Below the pieces are notes generated by a model, which did not search any database, had not been told where the DNA came from, and was given only the letters and a program-made list of their open reading frames with translations. Of a stretch of 64,000 nucleotides of DNA, positions 29,622 through 40,957 are shown piece by piece (positions within the stretch are counted from its first letter, which is position 1; every line of letters begins with the position of its first letter). The stretch covers positions 65,564,717 to 65,628,716 of the forward strand of contig CM034534.1 of assembly GCA_020002185.1 (NCBI GenBank). Reading direction: 5' to 3'. The position numbers and the translations under genes are program-made. The DNA comes from Paraescarpia echinospica (Eukaryota > Annelida > Polychaeta > Sabellida > Siboglinidae).

Positions 29622-32324
29622 TCTCTATGTGTAAGTGATTGTAATCTTTACACGTGATTGCAGTCATTACAAGTGATATGCACCCTTGCCTGGTGTAATG
29701 AACATGTCCATTGTTTGTCGTCAGAAATGGACTCTGAACAACGAAAGAATCTTGCTCGTTCTCAAAATTGAACTGTAGCAGATTAAAATGATGGTGCTTT
29801 ATTTAATTCTTATGTATATAAAAATGAGCAGCAACGTTACACTGCATTGTTGTTCACAGTGTTCTGGGGTTTACCCAGAGCGAGCATTTAGTATGTGACA
29901 TCACTGCCATGTCTTGAAGCTTAGATACATTCCAATGTAAAGTACCAGTGGTGCCTTAATCTAGCTGTTTGTTATTCCCTTCTTAATCTTTTTAAATTAT
30001 AATATTTAAGGAGTCGCATGCTGTTTCAAGTATCTGTTATAATGATATATACCACATGTTAGTTCTGTAGTCAATACTCAAAATCTCGGCTCAAAAATTG
30101 CATTTATCCACTCGAGAAGATATTCTTAGGGGTTTTCTCCAAATCAGTAGGGCTTTATTCATATGCCATTTTTGTAAAACACTGACTTTTTAAAGGTACA
30201 AAACCTATCAACTGTACATCATTATTGTACAGTTGATGGTGTTAAAATTTGTCTTTTTATAGAGGGGATATGATCCATTGTGCAGATATGGGAAATTTGG
30301 AGAAGGCCCCTTGTCTTCTGAGTAATCAGATTCTTAGTTTTTAAATTGACAGCATCTTTATAATTTAGCACTTCATGTCTATGGTATCGTTAGATCAGTG
30401 GATACAGCTAATGTTATAGTATAACTTGATGCTGCCTCAAATAACGTACAGGTTAAGACATTACTCTGTGAAAGAGGACGACCCTTCATCACTCCAGCAA
30501 GGAAACCTGTGTAAACACTGTTGATACAAATTTGATATAAAGTAGGTTTTGTAGCTGTTTAGTAAACATTTACGCAGCAACCCATTTGTTGTTAATCAAT
30601 TGTCTATAATTTAAGACATCTAAGGGGTGCAGCGATATATCTTACAACCCACTACTTGCTAGACTATACCAAATGTCCCAGCTGCCAACAAATTGATTGT
30701 TTGGTTATTTGTGTTATATATTACCACTCTTGATAATCTTTCTTCAGATATGTTCTAGTTGTGTTCAACAGAAGTTGGCTGATAAAATTGATTGACAAGC
30801 ATCAAAACTTAGACTGCATTGTTTTATCTTTACTTGTTGAGGACAATTTCGGTAAACATCATGGCTTTAGATTCTAGTAATGTTTAGTTTAAACATGATT
30901 GAAAGCCAGTGATTTAAAATTATGTATGTAGAGTTATGGTTGATTATGTTATTGTTGATTTATTAATTAATAAACTTTTGTGCAGCTGAATATATTATTA
31001 ATGTGTTTAGTATGTAAACACAGCTTGCCAGTAATTGGTGTATTTGATAATATTCATGTTCTGAGTTCATGCAGAATCTGCCTTAATTCTCTCGCCAATC
31101 TTGTGTTCAGTTTTGTTATGTCGTTAACAGGGATCTGTAGATTTCATGAGAAGTTTATTTTTATATAGTTTGGTAAGAGTACCATGAACCATATCGACTG
31201 TTAGTAAGACAGGAAACACTGTATTGTTGTCTTGTACATATTGTAAGTAATTCTATTTTAAAGTGAGATTTCCAGAAGTGGATTTTCCAGTTGTACATTG
31301 CATATCGGAACGATTGTTCACACGTTATGTACCAGTGATGAAATGTTGCAGTCTGTAAGCAAATAAAGTTATGTATTCGTATGTAATGAGTTGTTGTTTG
31401 GTAACAGCAACATTGGAATATGAACATTATTATTTATGAATATTTTTGAAATGCTCGATGTATACATGCTGCTCTTATGCATGCATTTAGATATGTATAC
31501 ATGCATGACTAAATACGTACACACACGCATAAGAGCACACGCACACACATACATATATACATGCATACATAACACAATGATTATATGCATACACATACAT
31601 ATGTACTGTACATTACACATACACTGTACACACATGCGTGCACACGCTGCATATATGTATCTACGTGAATGAACCAAATAGTTAAAAGTGATAACAGATT
31701 TACGGATAAATGTGTACAGCACTGGTAGACATTATGCTGTGTTACACCAGATGCAAACAGAATAAACAGTAGAGTTTCTATATACATGTTGTAGACATCC
31801 TACTTTTGTGTTTTACTACTCAAAATATACATATTTTAATCAAATAACGTACTAAACTGAACCCCTTATATTGCAGCCTATTCCTTCTGTATAAATATGG
31901 AAGTGTATACTTGTACATAACCGTGGCCCTGGCTGAATATCCCCTGAACTATCTATATTGAAATAGGTGGTACATCGATCACCTCTTACATGCATTATGG
32001 CATTAAGTATAAAGACCTACACATACAGCAAATATCCAACCATAGCTAATTTCAAGCAATATTATCCGCAAGAGGACGACACTGTAGCACAATCATTTAC
32101 CAGGTGGCAGCATAGTTGTTACTAGCTTCCACACTCTGGCTGTTCCAGGGCAAGTGGGCACGGCATGGGTCAATGTTCTTTTTCCACTTGTAAAGGTAAT
32201 TGTTTTCAACGTTGTACACAACTTTATATTTTGAGTCTTCTGAAAATAAAATATGTTATTAATTATCCCTTCAGCCGTCTTCACGCCATCAAAAATTGCA
32301 ACAATAATATATGGGATCAAAGTC
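29622..32324. other. long stretch without recognised gene
   Basis: AT-rich and unique-looking. It contains a perfect 11-bp inverted repeat around a 9-nt loop at 30207-30237 and an alternating purine-pyrimidine (ATAC/ATGC-rich) stretch at about 31480-31670. I looked for kinase motifs (HRD, DFG, APE) and saw none. Confidence 0.55.
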
Positions 32325-32639
32325 ATAATGTCTTCATACGCAAGCAATTATTCTCCGGTAGGTGACACCTCTATACAACACACGTTCTACATGCGCAGAC
32401 TAAGTTGAATTCGAAGTAAATCTTCGTTTATGTTATAACGAAATAAAATACAACGACATTTCTGCTTACCTTCTGTTTTAACATTCATGGATGAAATAAA
32501 TTCGTTATTAAAGTAAAATTAATATATATAACTATATGTCAAAGACATTCACCACCAAAACAATGGTTTTTTGTACTATTAAAAGTCTTTGAACGAGTTT
32601 TTATGTAGCCGCTTTAGTTCAATAATCTTAACAAGTTTA
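32325..32639 (+). repeat. direct repeat B, copy 1
   Basis: Starts ataatgtcttcatacgcaag and ends ataatcttaacaagttta. It is closely matched by 50112-50450 in the same orientation, 17.8 kb away, with scattered substitutions and small indels. It has no ORF. The second copy begins exactly where a Gypsy LTR ends. Confidence 0.85.
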
Positions 32640-32718
32640 GGGCACGCAAGTCTCGTCTGCTGCCATATTGGTTTTAAGCTGTTTTGCCCTTTTCGGTGTC
32701 CAGCGACGCGAACAAGCC

Positions 32719-32828
32719 ATGTACTGTTTCGCTTACGACTGTAATTGCCACAACAGAAACCTCCGTTGTAGGTTTTCTAGGTTTCCACCCAACGGAGGTT
32801 TATCGAGAAGGTGGGAACTATTATGCAG
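32719..32828 (+). CDS. THAP-type zinc finger, first-exon fragment
   Basis: Starts with ATG and encodes MYCFAYDCNCHNRNLRCRFS, then RFPPNGGLSRRWELLCRQ. This matches the first half of the C2CH THAP DNA-binding domain: Cys3 and Cys8 (CxxxxC), the F-x-x-F-P motif and the Trp. The CxxH half is absent nearby. A GC-AG type donor (cag|gcaagt) at 32829 would end the exon. It may belong to a host THAP gene or a P-element/THAP9-like transposon. Confidence 0.5.
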
Positions 32829-32949
32829 GCAAGTTATGATTTTCAAATTGGTTGCATATCGCAGTAATGTTGACTTTGAATAATGGTTATACTGGAACGA
32901 CGAAATTGTGTCATAGACATAGTCAGTCGTGGCACGCAAAATGTTTGCC

Positions 32950-33038
32950 ACCATAAAGTCTACAGCTGACTCCGATTTACGCTGTAATTTAATGTTTCCT
33001 TGTATATAGTTAACCCAATAGTGTAAAGAAAATGCCAT
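32950..33038 (-). pseudogene. short coding-like segment, copy 1 of a diverged pair
   Basis: Minus-strand ATG at 33038 reads MAFSLHYWVNYIQGNIKLQR and then KSESAVD. It is paired with 33255-33348 (minus), which reads MAFSLQFWVNYTPRNVKFQG. Many nucleotide differences between the two fall at third codon positions, indicating that the ancestor was protein-coding. Function unknown. Confidence 0.4.
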
Positions 33039-33254
33039 GATAGTAAGTCATAAATGAGGGTTGGAAAAAATAATGCGATTACAATTTACAACATGCGATC
33101 TTCCCTGTTAGTGTTACTGACGAGTGCTGCGTGACAACCGTTCGAGTGAGCGGAGGCCGGCCGCGAGCGGATACAATGTCACAGGCGACATACCATTAAC
33201 TAATAATGTTTGTCTTTCATCGATGCTTGCACTCGTCATTGTATGAGGCACTCG

Positions 33255-33348
33255 GTACCCACCTGCAGTCTACTGAACCTGTTGATTTTCCTTGAAATTT
33301 AACATTCCGTGGTGTGTAGTTTACCCAAAATTGCAATGAAAACGCCAT
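33255..33348 (-). pseudogene. short coding-like segment, copy 2 of a diverged pair
   Basis: Minus-strand ATG at 33348 starts a peptide that keeps MAFSL, WVNY, N-[IV]-K and KS with the copy at 33038. The frame remains open further upstream to 33411. No domain recognised. Confidence 0.4.
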
Positions 33349-33411
33349 GCCTGTAATCGGAGTGTACGATCTCGTTAACCATCGCGTTAAAGCGGACCGG
33401 AAATAGTCCAT

Positions 33412-34042
33412 TTGTAATTTCTTTATGAGGGAAATTCTTGTATTAAGTAATCATGTACGAAAGTCATTGTAGGGGTGTTTCTAAGATTGATAGACATAAT
33501 TATAGATAAAAGATAGTATTACACAATGCTATGCTAAAAGCGTAAGGTTTACGCTATCTTAGTAAATGCAGATATTGCCTAATAATCTTCACCTTTTATC
33601 TACTCACACTCATCATCCAGGTAATCAGCAAGACCATCCTCAACATACTCATGACCTTCACCCAAATCGTGACTCAGTACGTAGGCCAGTGTGAAAACAT
33701 GCCCAAAGAAGGAAATAGTAAATTAATGGTTTGGTTACGTAATCAGGTGCACATGCGCCTGAACGCGGTGAATATGGAGGGGAGTTGAGCCGGACCCTCG
33801 GGGAGGACAAGAGGGTGCTGTTGCAGATTTTTCGTGAGGCTGTTTCTAAGTTATGGCCTATTCTTAATGCTGCTTTTGTATATAATATCAATATATGGGG
33901 GTTGCTTTGAAGAGGTTTTCAAGGAACAACCACGATATGATGCAGTTTATTTTACATCGGAGGTGACACATCGGATGATTCTCAACTAAAACACCAACAA
34001 AGTTCACTAAATATTGGGGGATAAACCCATCCATTTTAAATA
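33412..34042. other. stretch with one possible open segment, no recognised gene
   Basis: An open + strand segment (about 33620-33789) follows an acceptor-like catccag and reads VISKTILNILMTFTQIVTQY and onward to a TGA. I do not recognise it. Nothing else notable. Confidence 0.35.
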
Positions 34043-35340
34043 TTGAAGTGTGCAGTCAATATCCGTGACAAGACAGTAGATCTGCGAGAAACCAAGGACC
34101 TATGTGGCAGACTGATGGTCCTTGCCCGGTCAAGCAGAGATATTGACCAGAAGCACTGCATCGGCAACTATGAGTTCCACCCTGATGCCAAGGGCACTGT
34201 TTGCTCCAAGCGGCTCAACGTTGCTATGCAACGACAAGTCCAAGCTCATCCATGTCCTTGAGCAGTTGGCAACAACAGAAACCCACACCGATAACTCTCA
34301 GACAGCTACAAGCAAGACGCATGTTAATGTACCAGATGATTGAGCCTTGGATTTGGCATCTGCTGAAATCGATGTTCCCCATCTAAGTAGAAGATTGCGG
34401 TCGTAGATTGTATGGTGTTTGTCCAGAAACTGACGAAGTTTTTCTTTGCCACTAACAAGGTGGATTCACTGAAGAGCACAACCAGGAAGAAGAGACATGG
34501 ATGGAATGACCCAATCCAGTATCAAGTCCGATACGATATCAGCATAAAACACATCACCATGAACCGTTTCCTATCCCATGACCACACGAAAGGTGATCTC
34601 ACAGAGTACCTGGCTGAGAAAACTATACAGTACAACAGCATCTGGGCGAACAAGGAGAACAGGGACCTTAATGATCTGTCAGGCTGATCTGCTGCCGAGG
34701 AAGACGTATATGGCATTGGGCGTGCTGCCGACTGAGCCATTCTGGACAGCCCTCGGTGCAGAAAGGTCCAAGGCATTGCCGGCATTCCATGCATTCTCTG
34801 GGGCCGACAATACAGGGAAGTTGGCAAGATCGTTCAGAAGACAGAAGATCACCAGTCTACTTTGGCTAAATTTGTATACGCTGCATATTGTCCCAAGGGT
34901 ATCCAGATCAATCGCATTCCAGAACTGCGAGGGCGCCTATTCAGTAAACACATGACGAGAGTGACAAGCTACCACCCACAATTGGGGCCTTCAACCAGCA
35001 CATACTTAGAGTACACAACCAGGCTAGAGTATGGGGCCAGGCCAGTACTGCTCAGCAGGTGTTTTTGGACCCACTGCAGAATGGCTACCACAGGACTGCT
35101 AATGGACAGCTGACGCCAACCAAAACTGACATCCTTCCGGCTCCTCAGGCCAGCATTGAGAGTGTACGATGCCATTGCAAAGGAGACTCTCCATTACATG
35201 TTCCTGCAAATGCAAGGACCTGCAGTGCACAGACCCCTGATTGTGTAGCACACAGTGTGAGAATGACGATGATTCACACTTTGAAAATTGTGTATCTGAT
35301 GACGATAGTGATGACTAATGTGCAGTATACCGGGTCATAA
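34043..35340 (+). pseudogene. decayed copy of an unnamed nuclease-like (PIN/FEN-like) family
   Basis: Pieces in shifting frames are co-linear with a protein family I know from invertebrate genomes as an unnamed repetitive gene. They are VDLRETKDLCGRLMVLARSS, then ALFAPSGSTLLCNDKSKLIH, DPIQYQVRYDISIKHITMNR, PFWTALGAERSKALPAFHAF and SGADNTG, and FVYAAYCPKG. The family's EADT and DTDV acidic segments appear deleted here. At least three frame changes and a stop (TGA at about 34343) show it is dead. A second, better copy lies at 61466-63262. The similarity of the acidic/GCD pattern to XPG/PIN nucleases is an inference. Confidence 0.55.
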
Positions 35341-35968
35341 CAATATTATAATAAACCAGACATGTCTGTGAAATACACGCAACTGTGTAGTGATGCTGGT
35401 ATGATAGTTATAAGACATTAATAAATTAAAATACAGGCACATACTTGTTTCCAATGTACACATGTGTTTATACGCTATGCTACATGTATATTATTCAGTC
35501 ATAACATGCATAGCTGTCATAAACTAGTAATTTCATTATGCTTAGGTGACTGTAATCGATCCTGTTGGATTCCTTGCCCCTAGATATGTAGGTTTAGCCA
35601 CCGAAATCAAAAGACTGGGTGCTTTAGCAGCTGATGTATTGAAAAATACAGGTTTTCCGTGTCCACCATTTAAAACATTCCATTGATATTCAGTGTTTTA
35701 ATTATTAACATACATTTTTAAGCGTATTGTAACACAAATACGTAGAATAACAAACGTAACACGTGACGTGACATTGTAACGTCACTACATCACAAAGATC
35801 GACTCTACGAATTGTGGCATGGTCTGGTGTGAATTACATGCCAAATGTTTCCATGCTCTCCGATATTGCCTGTAATAATAAAGGCTGTTACTCAACATTC
35901 ACTATACAAGAAAACATGCCTTTTTCGGCCACCGTAGATATGTCTTTGTTTCATAATGTGGTGTTTGG
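35341..35968. other. non-coding stretch, nothing recognised
   Basis: AT-rich sequence without ORF or repeat of note. Confidence 0.6.
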
Positions 35969-36258
35969 AGCACATTGGCATAGCGGATAGAACGTCGGAC
36001 TCTCAATCGAGAGATTTTGGGTTCGAAACCCGTTGTGCCGTGTCGAACCATGGCAAGTTCGTTCAAATCACGTTGCTGCAGGTCACTCATTTGTGTGAAA
36101 GTGTAATAAGCAGTGGCTGATATTCGTGTACGAATAGACTTCGCGTAATAATAGCAGCGTGGCTGAATTCTTCCAACAGAAATCGAGATGTTATTCGATT
36201 GAACATTTCTACCACGTAGTGAAGTATGAACCGCTTTGAGCAGTTCTAAGGACTAGAT
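35969..36258 (+). mobile_element. tRNA-derived SINE, interrupted by a LINE insertion
   Basis: tRNA-like head with A-box-like ttggcatagcggatagaacg and a perfect B-box stem gggttcgaaaccc, then a body and the tail gctttgagcagttctaagga. The tail stops at ggactagat (36250-36258) and resumes after 850 bp at ggactggat (37109-37117) with aatgcgctatataagaacta. The repeated 9 bp looks like the target-site duplication of the inserted LINE fragment. Confidence 0.75.
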
Positions 36259-37108
36259 CTTTCTCTTGGGTTTGATTATCTATTTCTGGACGTTGCAGCC
36301 TTTTTGGATTGTCTATTGGAAGCTCTTTCGTTTGCCAGTCTCCCCACTAGCCAGACGTCTGCTCCCATCCATTCCTCTATGTCCTTCGCCCATTGTCTCC
36401 TTGGTCTTCCTCTGCTTCTGCTGCAGTCCACTTTGCCTTTCATTATTAGTCTCTCTATAGATTCATGCCGTTTTACATGGCCGAAATAACTTAGTTTTTG
36501 TTTCTTTACAAAGTTCAATAAAGACCTTTGTATATCACCAAGCTCATCTGCGATGGATTCATTAGTTCTATGTTCAGTCCACGAAACTCGTCATATCTTT
36601 CTGTAGCACTTGTTTTCAAATGCATTTACACGTTTAGTAATGCTCTTATTAAGAGTCCAGGTTTCGCATCCATACGTAGCAGTTGGAAATATGCAGATTC
36701 GCATAATTCGTAGTTTCTTGTCTTTGTTCGTTACTTTCCACAGCTTCTTCATCTCCGTCAACTTTTTACTTGCCATTGCCAACCTCCGCTTGATCTCTTT
36801 CGTCCAATCTCCATCCGCTTCTATCAGTGACTCCAGATATTAAAAACGTTCCACTCGTTCTAGTTCCTCGCCATCTACTATGACCTCTGATGGTTCTCGA
36901 CATCCCTTCGCATCCATAATCTTAGTCTTCTTTGCGTTTAGTTTCAATCCTTTCATATCACTGTGCTCTTTAACAGTAATTATCAGTTTATCCAATCCTT
37001 CTTTTGTATCGGATATTAACGCTGTGTCATCGGCATATCTCAATTCATATATCTCTTGTCCATTCACTTTCAGTCCATTAAAAACTTGCATCTCGTGTCA
37101 GTCATACT
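36259..37108 (-). mobile_element. RTE-like LINE fragment (RT thumb and C-terminus), inserted in a SINE
   Basis: The minus strand encodes, with frame breaks, RT palm/thumb (ELRYADDTALISDTKEGLDK, GLKLNAKKTKIM), then SKKLTEMKKLWKV, TATYGCETWTLNKSIT, and the C-terminal KLSYFGHVKRHESIERLI and RGRPRRQWAKDIEEWM. The catalytic YADD is present, but RT blocks upstream are missing. It is a 5'-truncated copy. Its 3'-proximal part is also present at 40958-41752 through the tandem duplication. Confidence 0.8.
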
Positions 37109-37186
37109 GGACTGGATAATGCGCTATATAAGAACTAACCTTTTTTACTTCTATTTAAAGACAAATGAACTGCATGAGCTTAGCGG

Positions 37187-37551
37187 CCGGTGTGAATCAT
37201 ATTGTAAATGGACCCCGCGTCGTGTATGGACTGGAGGTCCATTAATGGAGGTTTATTTACCACGCGTCGAAAATTGACCCCCTGTGAAAAAATACTTTTC
37301 AATGTTTTGAGTGAATTAGAAGTAGTTCATTTGTGTATACATGCTTTATACAACAACAAAATAAAACCATGCAAAAATGTATCCAAACCTTACTGGCATT
37401 TAAATCAACAAAGTCCATTTCAGTATCATTTTTACGGTTATTGACACGGTTTTGACAATTTTGATGGTACATTTTTCACAGGGGTCCATATACAACGCCA
37501 TTGTAAGTGGACTCCTTTTACCACGGGGATCCATTTACAATTTCACACTGG
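37187..37551. mobile_element. MITE-like element with terminal inverted repeats
   Basis: Ends ccggtgtgaatcatattgta (left) and its near reverse complement tttacaatttcacactgg (right), about 365 bp. Subterminal sequences also pair (ttccacc/accacg.gg and cccctgtgaaaaa / tttttcacagggg). It has no transposase ORF. A second copy at 41832-42196 comes from the tandem duplication. Confidence 0.65.
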
Positions 37552-38499
37552 ACCAGAACCAGCCCTCCCGGCGAACTTAACGTATATCTACAGTGCACAG
37601 GAAAGCGACTTACGACGAAATTCGACCTCGAGCAGCTCCGTCAGATCTCGAAAACAAGGATCTAATTACATAAACCATTCGTAGAAATGGCGTAAGCGCG
37701 CATAAAAGCTTTATTGGCCGGAATTACTTGCTGATATTATGGTTGACACATACGGAGAGGTCGTGCGTTTGTATATCAATATAACGCATAATTCCACGTA
37801 ATCCCCAACATGTGCAGTGTGATTATAATGCCACTGACATTAAACATATTGACATCACCAATGTGGTACGCCAAATTGAAATTTGAATTTATAAGTACCT
37901 CAAACAACGTCACAAGCAAAGTGATTATGACAGACAAACCACCGTCAGGGAAGTGATCAAAAAAAGAAGTTGATATCGATAGGACTCCACGAGGCAGACC
38001 CTAAGAGGGACCCTGAGGGGATGAGAACACTAGGCAAATAGAAAAATCTAGTTGCAGAAGCTCAGTAGCTGAGGAAATGACAAAACATGGAAGAACCTGG
38101 TATGTTGTGAAGATAGAAACCCTATGCGCATTTGGAGAAGTGTCGTTTCGGTCCTGTGCTCTACTCTTAGCGAAGAGGATTAAGGTTAGGTGTGGACACC
38201 TGGATTTGTACTTGCTGCCTTTAATCTGACGACGACCACCCGTAAGCCGAATCATATATTGTGGTGTAGATCGTTCTTTCAAGCACCCACTACAACGTCG
38301 CAGTGCAATAAAGCCACAAGACGAGGTGACTATACATCAATTCCATTCAGTCAGTGACTGCTTTGAAGTCGAAAGAATACATACATCTCATTCTGCATGT
38401 CTAGGTGATCGCGCAGCATTGACCTGTTCAGCGGTGCACCATATAGTGCAGATACTGGGGTTCAGTTGGATAGCAACGAGACACGAGAATGGTTGTAGC
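37552..38499. other. unit-1 spacer between MITE and CR1, no gene recognised
   Basis: The open frames on either strand here have no recognisable domain. The same sequence is present at 42197-43144. Confidence 0.5.
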
Positions 38500-40500
38500 T
38501 CGCATACCTTATAATATCTGTAATAGCTGGAATATCTTAAATAGTGAAATTAAGTGCATAGTCGATAAATTTGTACCTTTCAAAAAACAAGGGAAACGGT
38601 CTAAAAAGAAACACTTATCGAAAGAAGCCATTAGAAAAATTAAGTATAAACAAATGATGTGGAAGTCATATAGATGTACTGGAAATGATGAAGACTACAA
38701 CATTTATAAAGAAGCACTTAATCAAGCTACAGCTGAAATTAGAAATTCAAAGAGAAGCTATGAAAAAAATTTAGCTAGTAGTATAAAACATGACAGTAAG
38801 AGTTTTTATGCGTATATTCGAAGCAAACAGAAAGTTCAGGATAAGGTCGGTCCTCTAGAAGATAGTGCTGGAAATACAATATCAGAGGGATTCTTAATGG
38901 CAGAAGACCTGAATGAGTATTTTAGTTCAGTGTTTACCAGGGAAGATATTAGTTCACTGCCAGTACCAGAGGCTAAGTTCAAGGGGCAGATTCAGACTAT
39001 TTAGGACAGTTAGTTGTAACCTCGGAAATGGTAGCTAAGAAAATAAGGGCTATGAAGGATAATAAATCACCTGGAGTGGACGGGATTCCGCCCAAACTAC
39101 TATTGGAATTTGTAGAACAAATTAGCGTACCGCTTGCAACAGTTTTCAATTTGTCATTAGAAGAGGGAGTGGTTCCTTTAGAATGGAAAGAGGCAAACAT
39201 TATACCGTTATTTAAAAAGGTTCGAGAAACAAGTCAGAGAACTATAGACCAGTGAGTTTAACATCAGTGATTTGCAAATTATTAGAAAGACTAATTAAAG
39301 ATCACATGGTGGATTTTCTTGTTATACATAACTTGATAAACCCATCTCAACATGGGTTTTTAAAAGCGAGGTCATGCTTAACAAATATGTTATGTTTTTG
39401 GAAGACATCACTAGGTGGGTAGATGAGGGATCACCAGTAGATATCATCTATTTAGATTTTCAAAAAGCTTTCGATAAAGTACCACATCAAAGATTACTCC
39501 TTAAGCTAAAGGCCCATGGCATAGGAAATGGTATAATAAACTGGATAGAAAAATGGCTGAATGACAGAAGACAACGTGTAGTAGTTGATGGGAGGCTTCA
39601 AACTGGAAATCGGTATTGAGTGGGGTACCACAGGGATCAGTACTAGGACCTATATTATTCTTAATATATATCAACGATTTGGACGATGATATAACAAGCA
39701 AGGTATTGAAATTTGCGGATGATACAAAAGTGTTTAGAAGGATTAAAAGTGATGTAGACAGACAGCATTTACAAGATGATCTTGACAGGTTGATCAAATG
39801 GTCTGAAAAGTGGCAAATGCTGTTCAATTTTGGGAAATGTAAATGCCTCCACACAGGTCATGGGAATGAAGAGGTAAAATATAAAATGGGGGGTACTGTT
39901 CTAAGTACTACTGTAAAAGAAAAGGACTTGGGGTTAACCATTAGTGCTGATATGAAGGTTTCAGAGCAGTGCGGGATTGCAGCGTCAAAGGGAAATCAAA
40001 TCCTTGGATTAATTAGGCGAAATATAGCGTATAAGAAAAAAGAATTAATAGTACCGCTGTACAAAACAATAGTGAGGCCTCATTTAGAATATTGTATACA
40101 AGCATGGAGGCCATATCGCAAGAAGGACATAGGTATGCTAGAAAGAGTACAGAGGAGAGCGACTAAAATGATACAAAATCTGAGGGATCTTAGTTACGAA
40201 ATACGCCTAAAAGAATGTGGTTTAACAACATTAGAGACCAGGAGATTGAGAGGAGATCACATAGAAGTGTTTAAAATATTGAATTGTTATGAAAATATTG
40301 ATAGAAACATTTTTTTCTCAGTTAAAAAAAATAGAAGGACCAGAGGACATGAAGCTACATTAGTAAAGGAGCAGTGTAGATTAGATATAAGAAAGTTCTC
40401 ATTCTCACAAAGGACTGTAAATGAATGGAACAGATTATCTCCTGATTGTGTTGGTGCTAGTAGCGTGAATATGTTTAAAAATAAAATCGGCACACCTTAA
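38489..40500 (+). pseudogene. CR1 ORF2, copy A, several breaks
   Basis: Linker ORF (38489-39004), then broken frames carrying KIRAMKDNKSPGVDGIPPKL (RT block 1), YLDFQKAFDKVPHQRLLLKL (block A), [20 protein letters not shown] (block B), LKFADDTKVFRRI (catalytic FADD) and the thumb; the last ORF runs 39616-40500 with SQRTVNEWNRLSPDCV near the C-terminus. Frameshifts lie near 39000, 39225, 39370 and 39600. Otherwise well preserved. Confidence 0.85.
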
Positions 40501-40620
40501 AAAGGCGGGATACATGTAGATAAAAAGTATTGGAATCTCGATAAGCCAAAAGGCTTCCTTGTCCACCTGCCATCCAGAGTAATTTTCTGGATGGCAATCT
40601 TGTTAAATCTTGTTAATAGA
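38500..40620 (+). mobile_element. CR1-clade LINE, copy A (5'-truncated)
   Basis: Begins in the EN-RT linker (the endonuclease is absent), continues through RT and the C-terminal region, and ends with the CR1-type 3' hairpin region (ccatccagagtaattttctg) and a tail of cttgttaaat repeats. Copies B, C and D of the same family lie at 43145-44960, 46454-48232 (minus) and 45438-45660 (minus). Confidence 0.85.
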
Positions 40621-40739
40621 TTCAGGGCTATTCAATCACCCTGACCGTCTATAATTGAAACTAGGTGACGTCAGTGCACCAACATCACGCCACTATGTTG
40701 TCTCCCGTGTGTGTCTTCGGTTTCCGATACACCTTTTGT

Positions 40740-40957
40740 TTTGTTATATATATATAACATCCAAACACACCACAACCACGGCTTCAGAACAGGCTTCTCC
40801 TGCGAAACACAACTCCTAACCACAACGCATGACCTATTCTCTTCTTTCGCCTGTGGAACTCAAGTAGACATAGCAATGTTAGACTTTAGCAAAGCTTTTG
40901 ACACAGTCCCCCCACAAAACTCCTCCATACATTTTCACTATGGTATAAACGGAACCA
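40740..40957 (+). pseudogene. small RT fragment of another LINE between the duplication units
   Basis: Reads HNHGFRTGFSCETQLLTTTH and then VDIAMLDFSKAFDTVP, i.e. RT blocks 2-3 of a CR1/Jockey-like LINE different from copy A. Both ends are lost. It sits exactly between unit 1 and unit 2. Confidence 0.7.

Larger units (their letters stand above)
36313..40685 (+). repeat. 4.6-kb tandem segmental duplication, unit 1
   Basis: Corresponds to 40958-45014 with a constant offset of 4,645 bp for the first 2.7 kb or more (for example 36840/41485, 38489/43134). It contains an RTE-like fragment, the SINE tail, a MITE-like element and a CR1 copy. The left boundary cuts inside the RTE fragment (ctattggaag, 36313/40958). 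Very few substitutions separate the units in the first 2.7 kb. Confidence 0.9.

Noticed and set aside
35969..36040. Functional tRNA gene
   Set aside because: A tRNA-like head with a good B box, but the anticodon arm does not fold properly and it is followed by a SINE body and LINE-like tail shared with other copies.
36266..37119. Plus-strand ORFs across the RTE-like fragment
   Set aside because: They are antisense shadows of the minus-strand LINE protein, which has clear RT and C-terminal motifs.
38001..38282. 93-codon minus-strand ORF, repeated at 42646-42927
   Set aside because: Its apparent conservation comes only from the tandem duplication; no domain or codon signature is visible.
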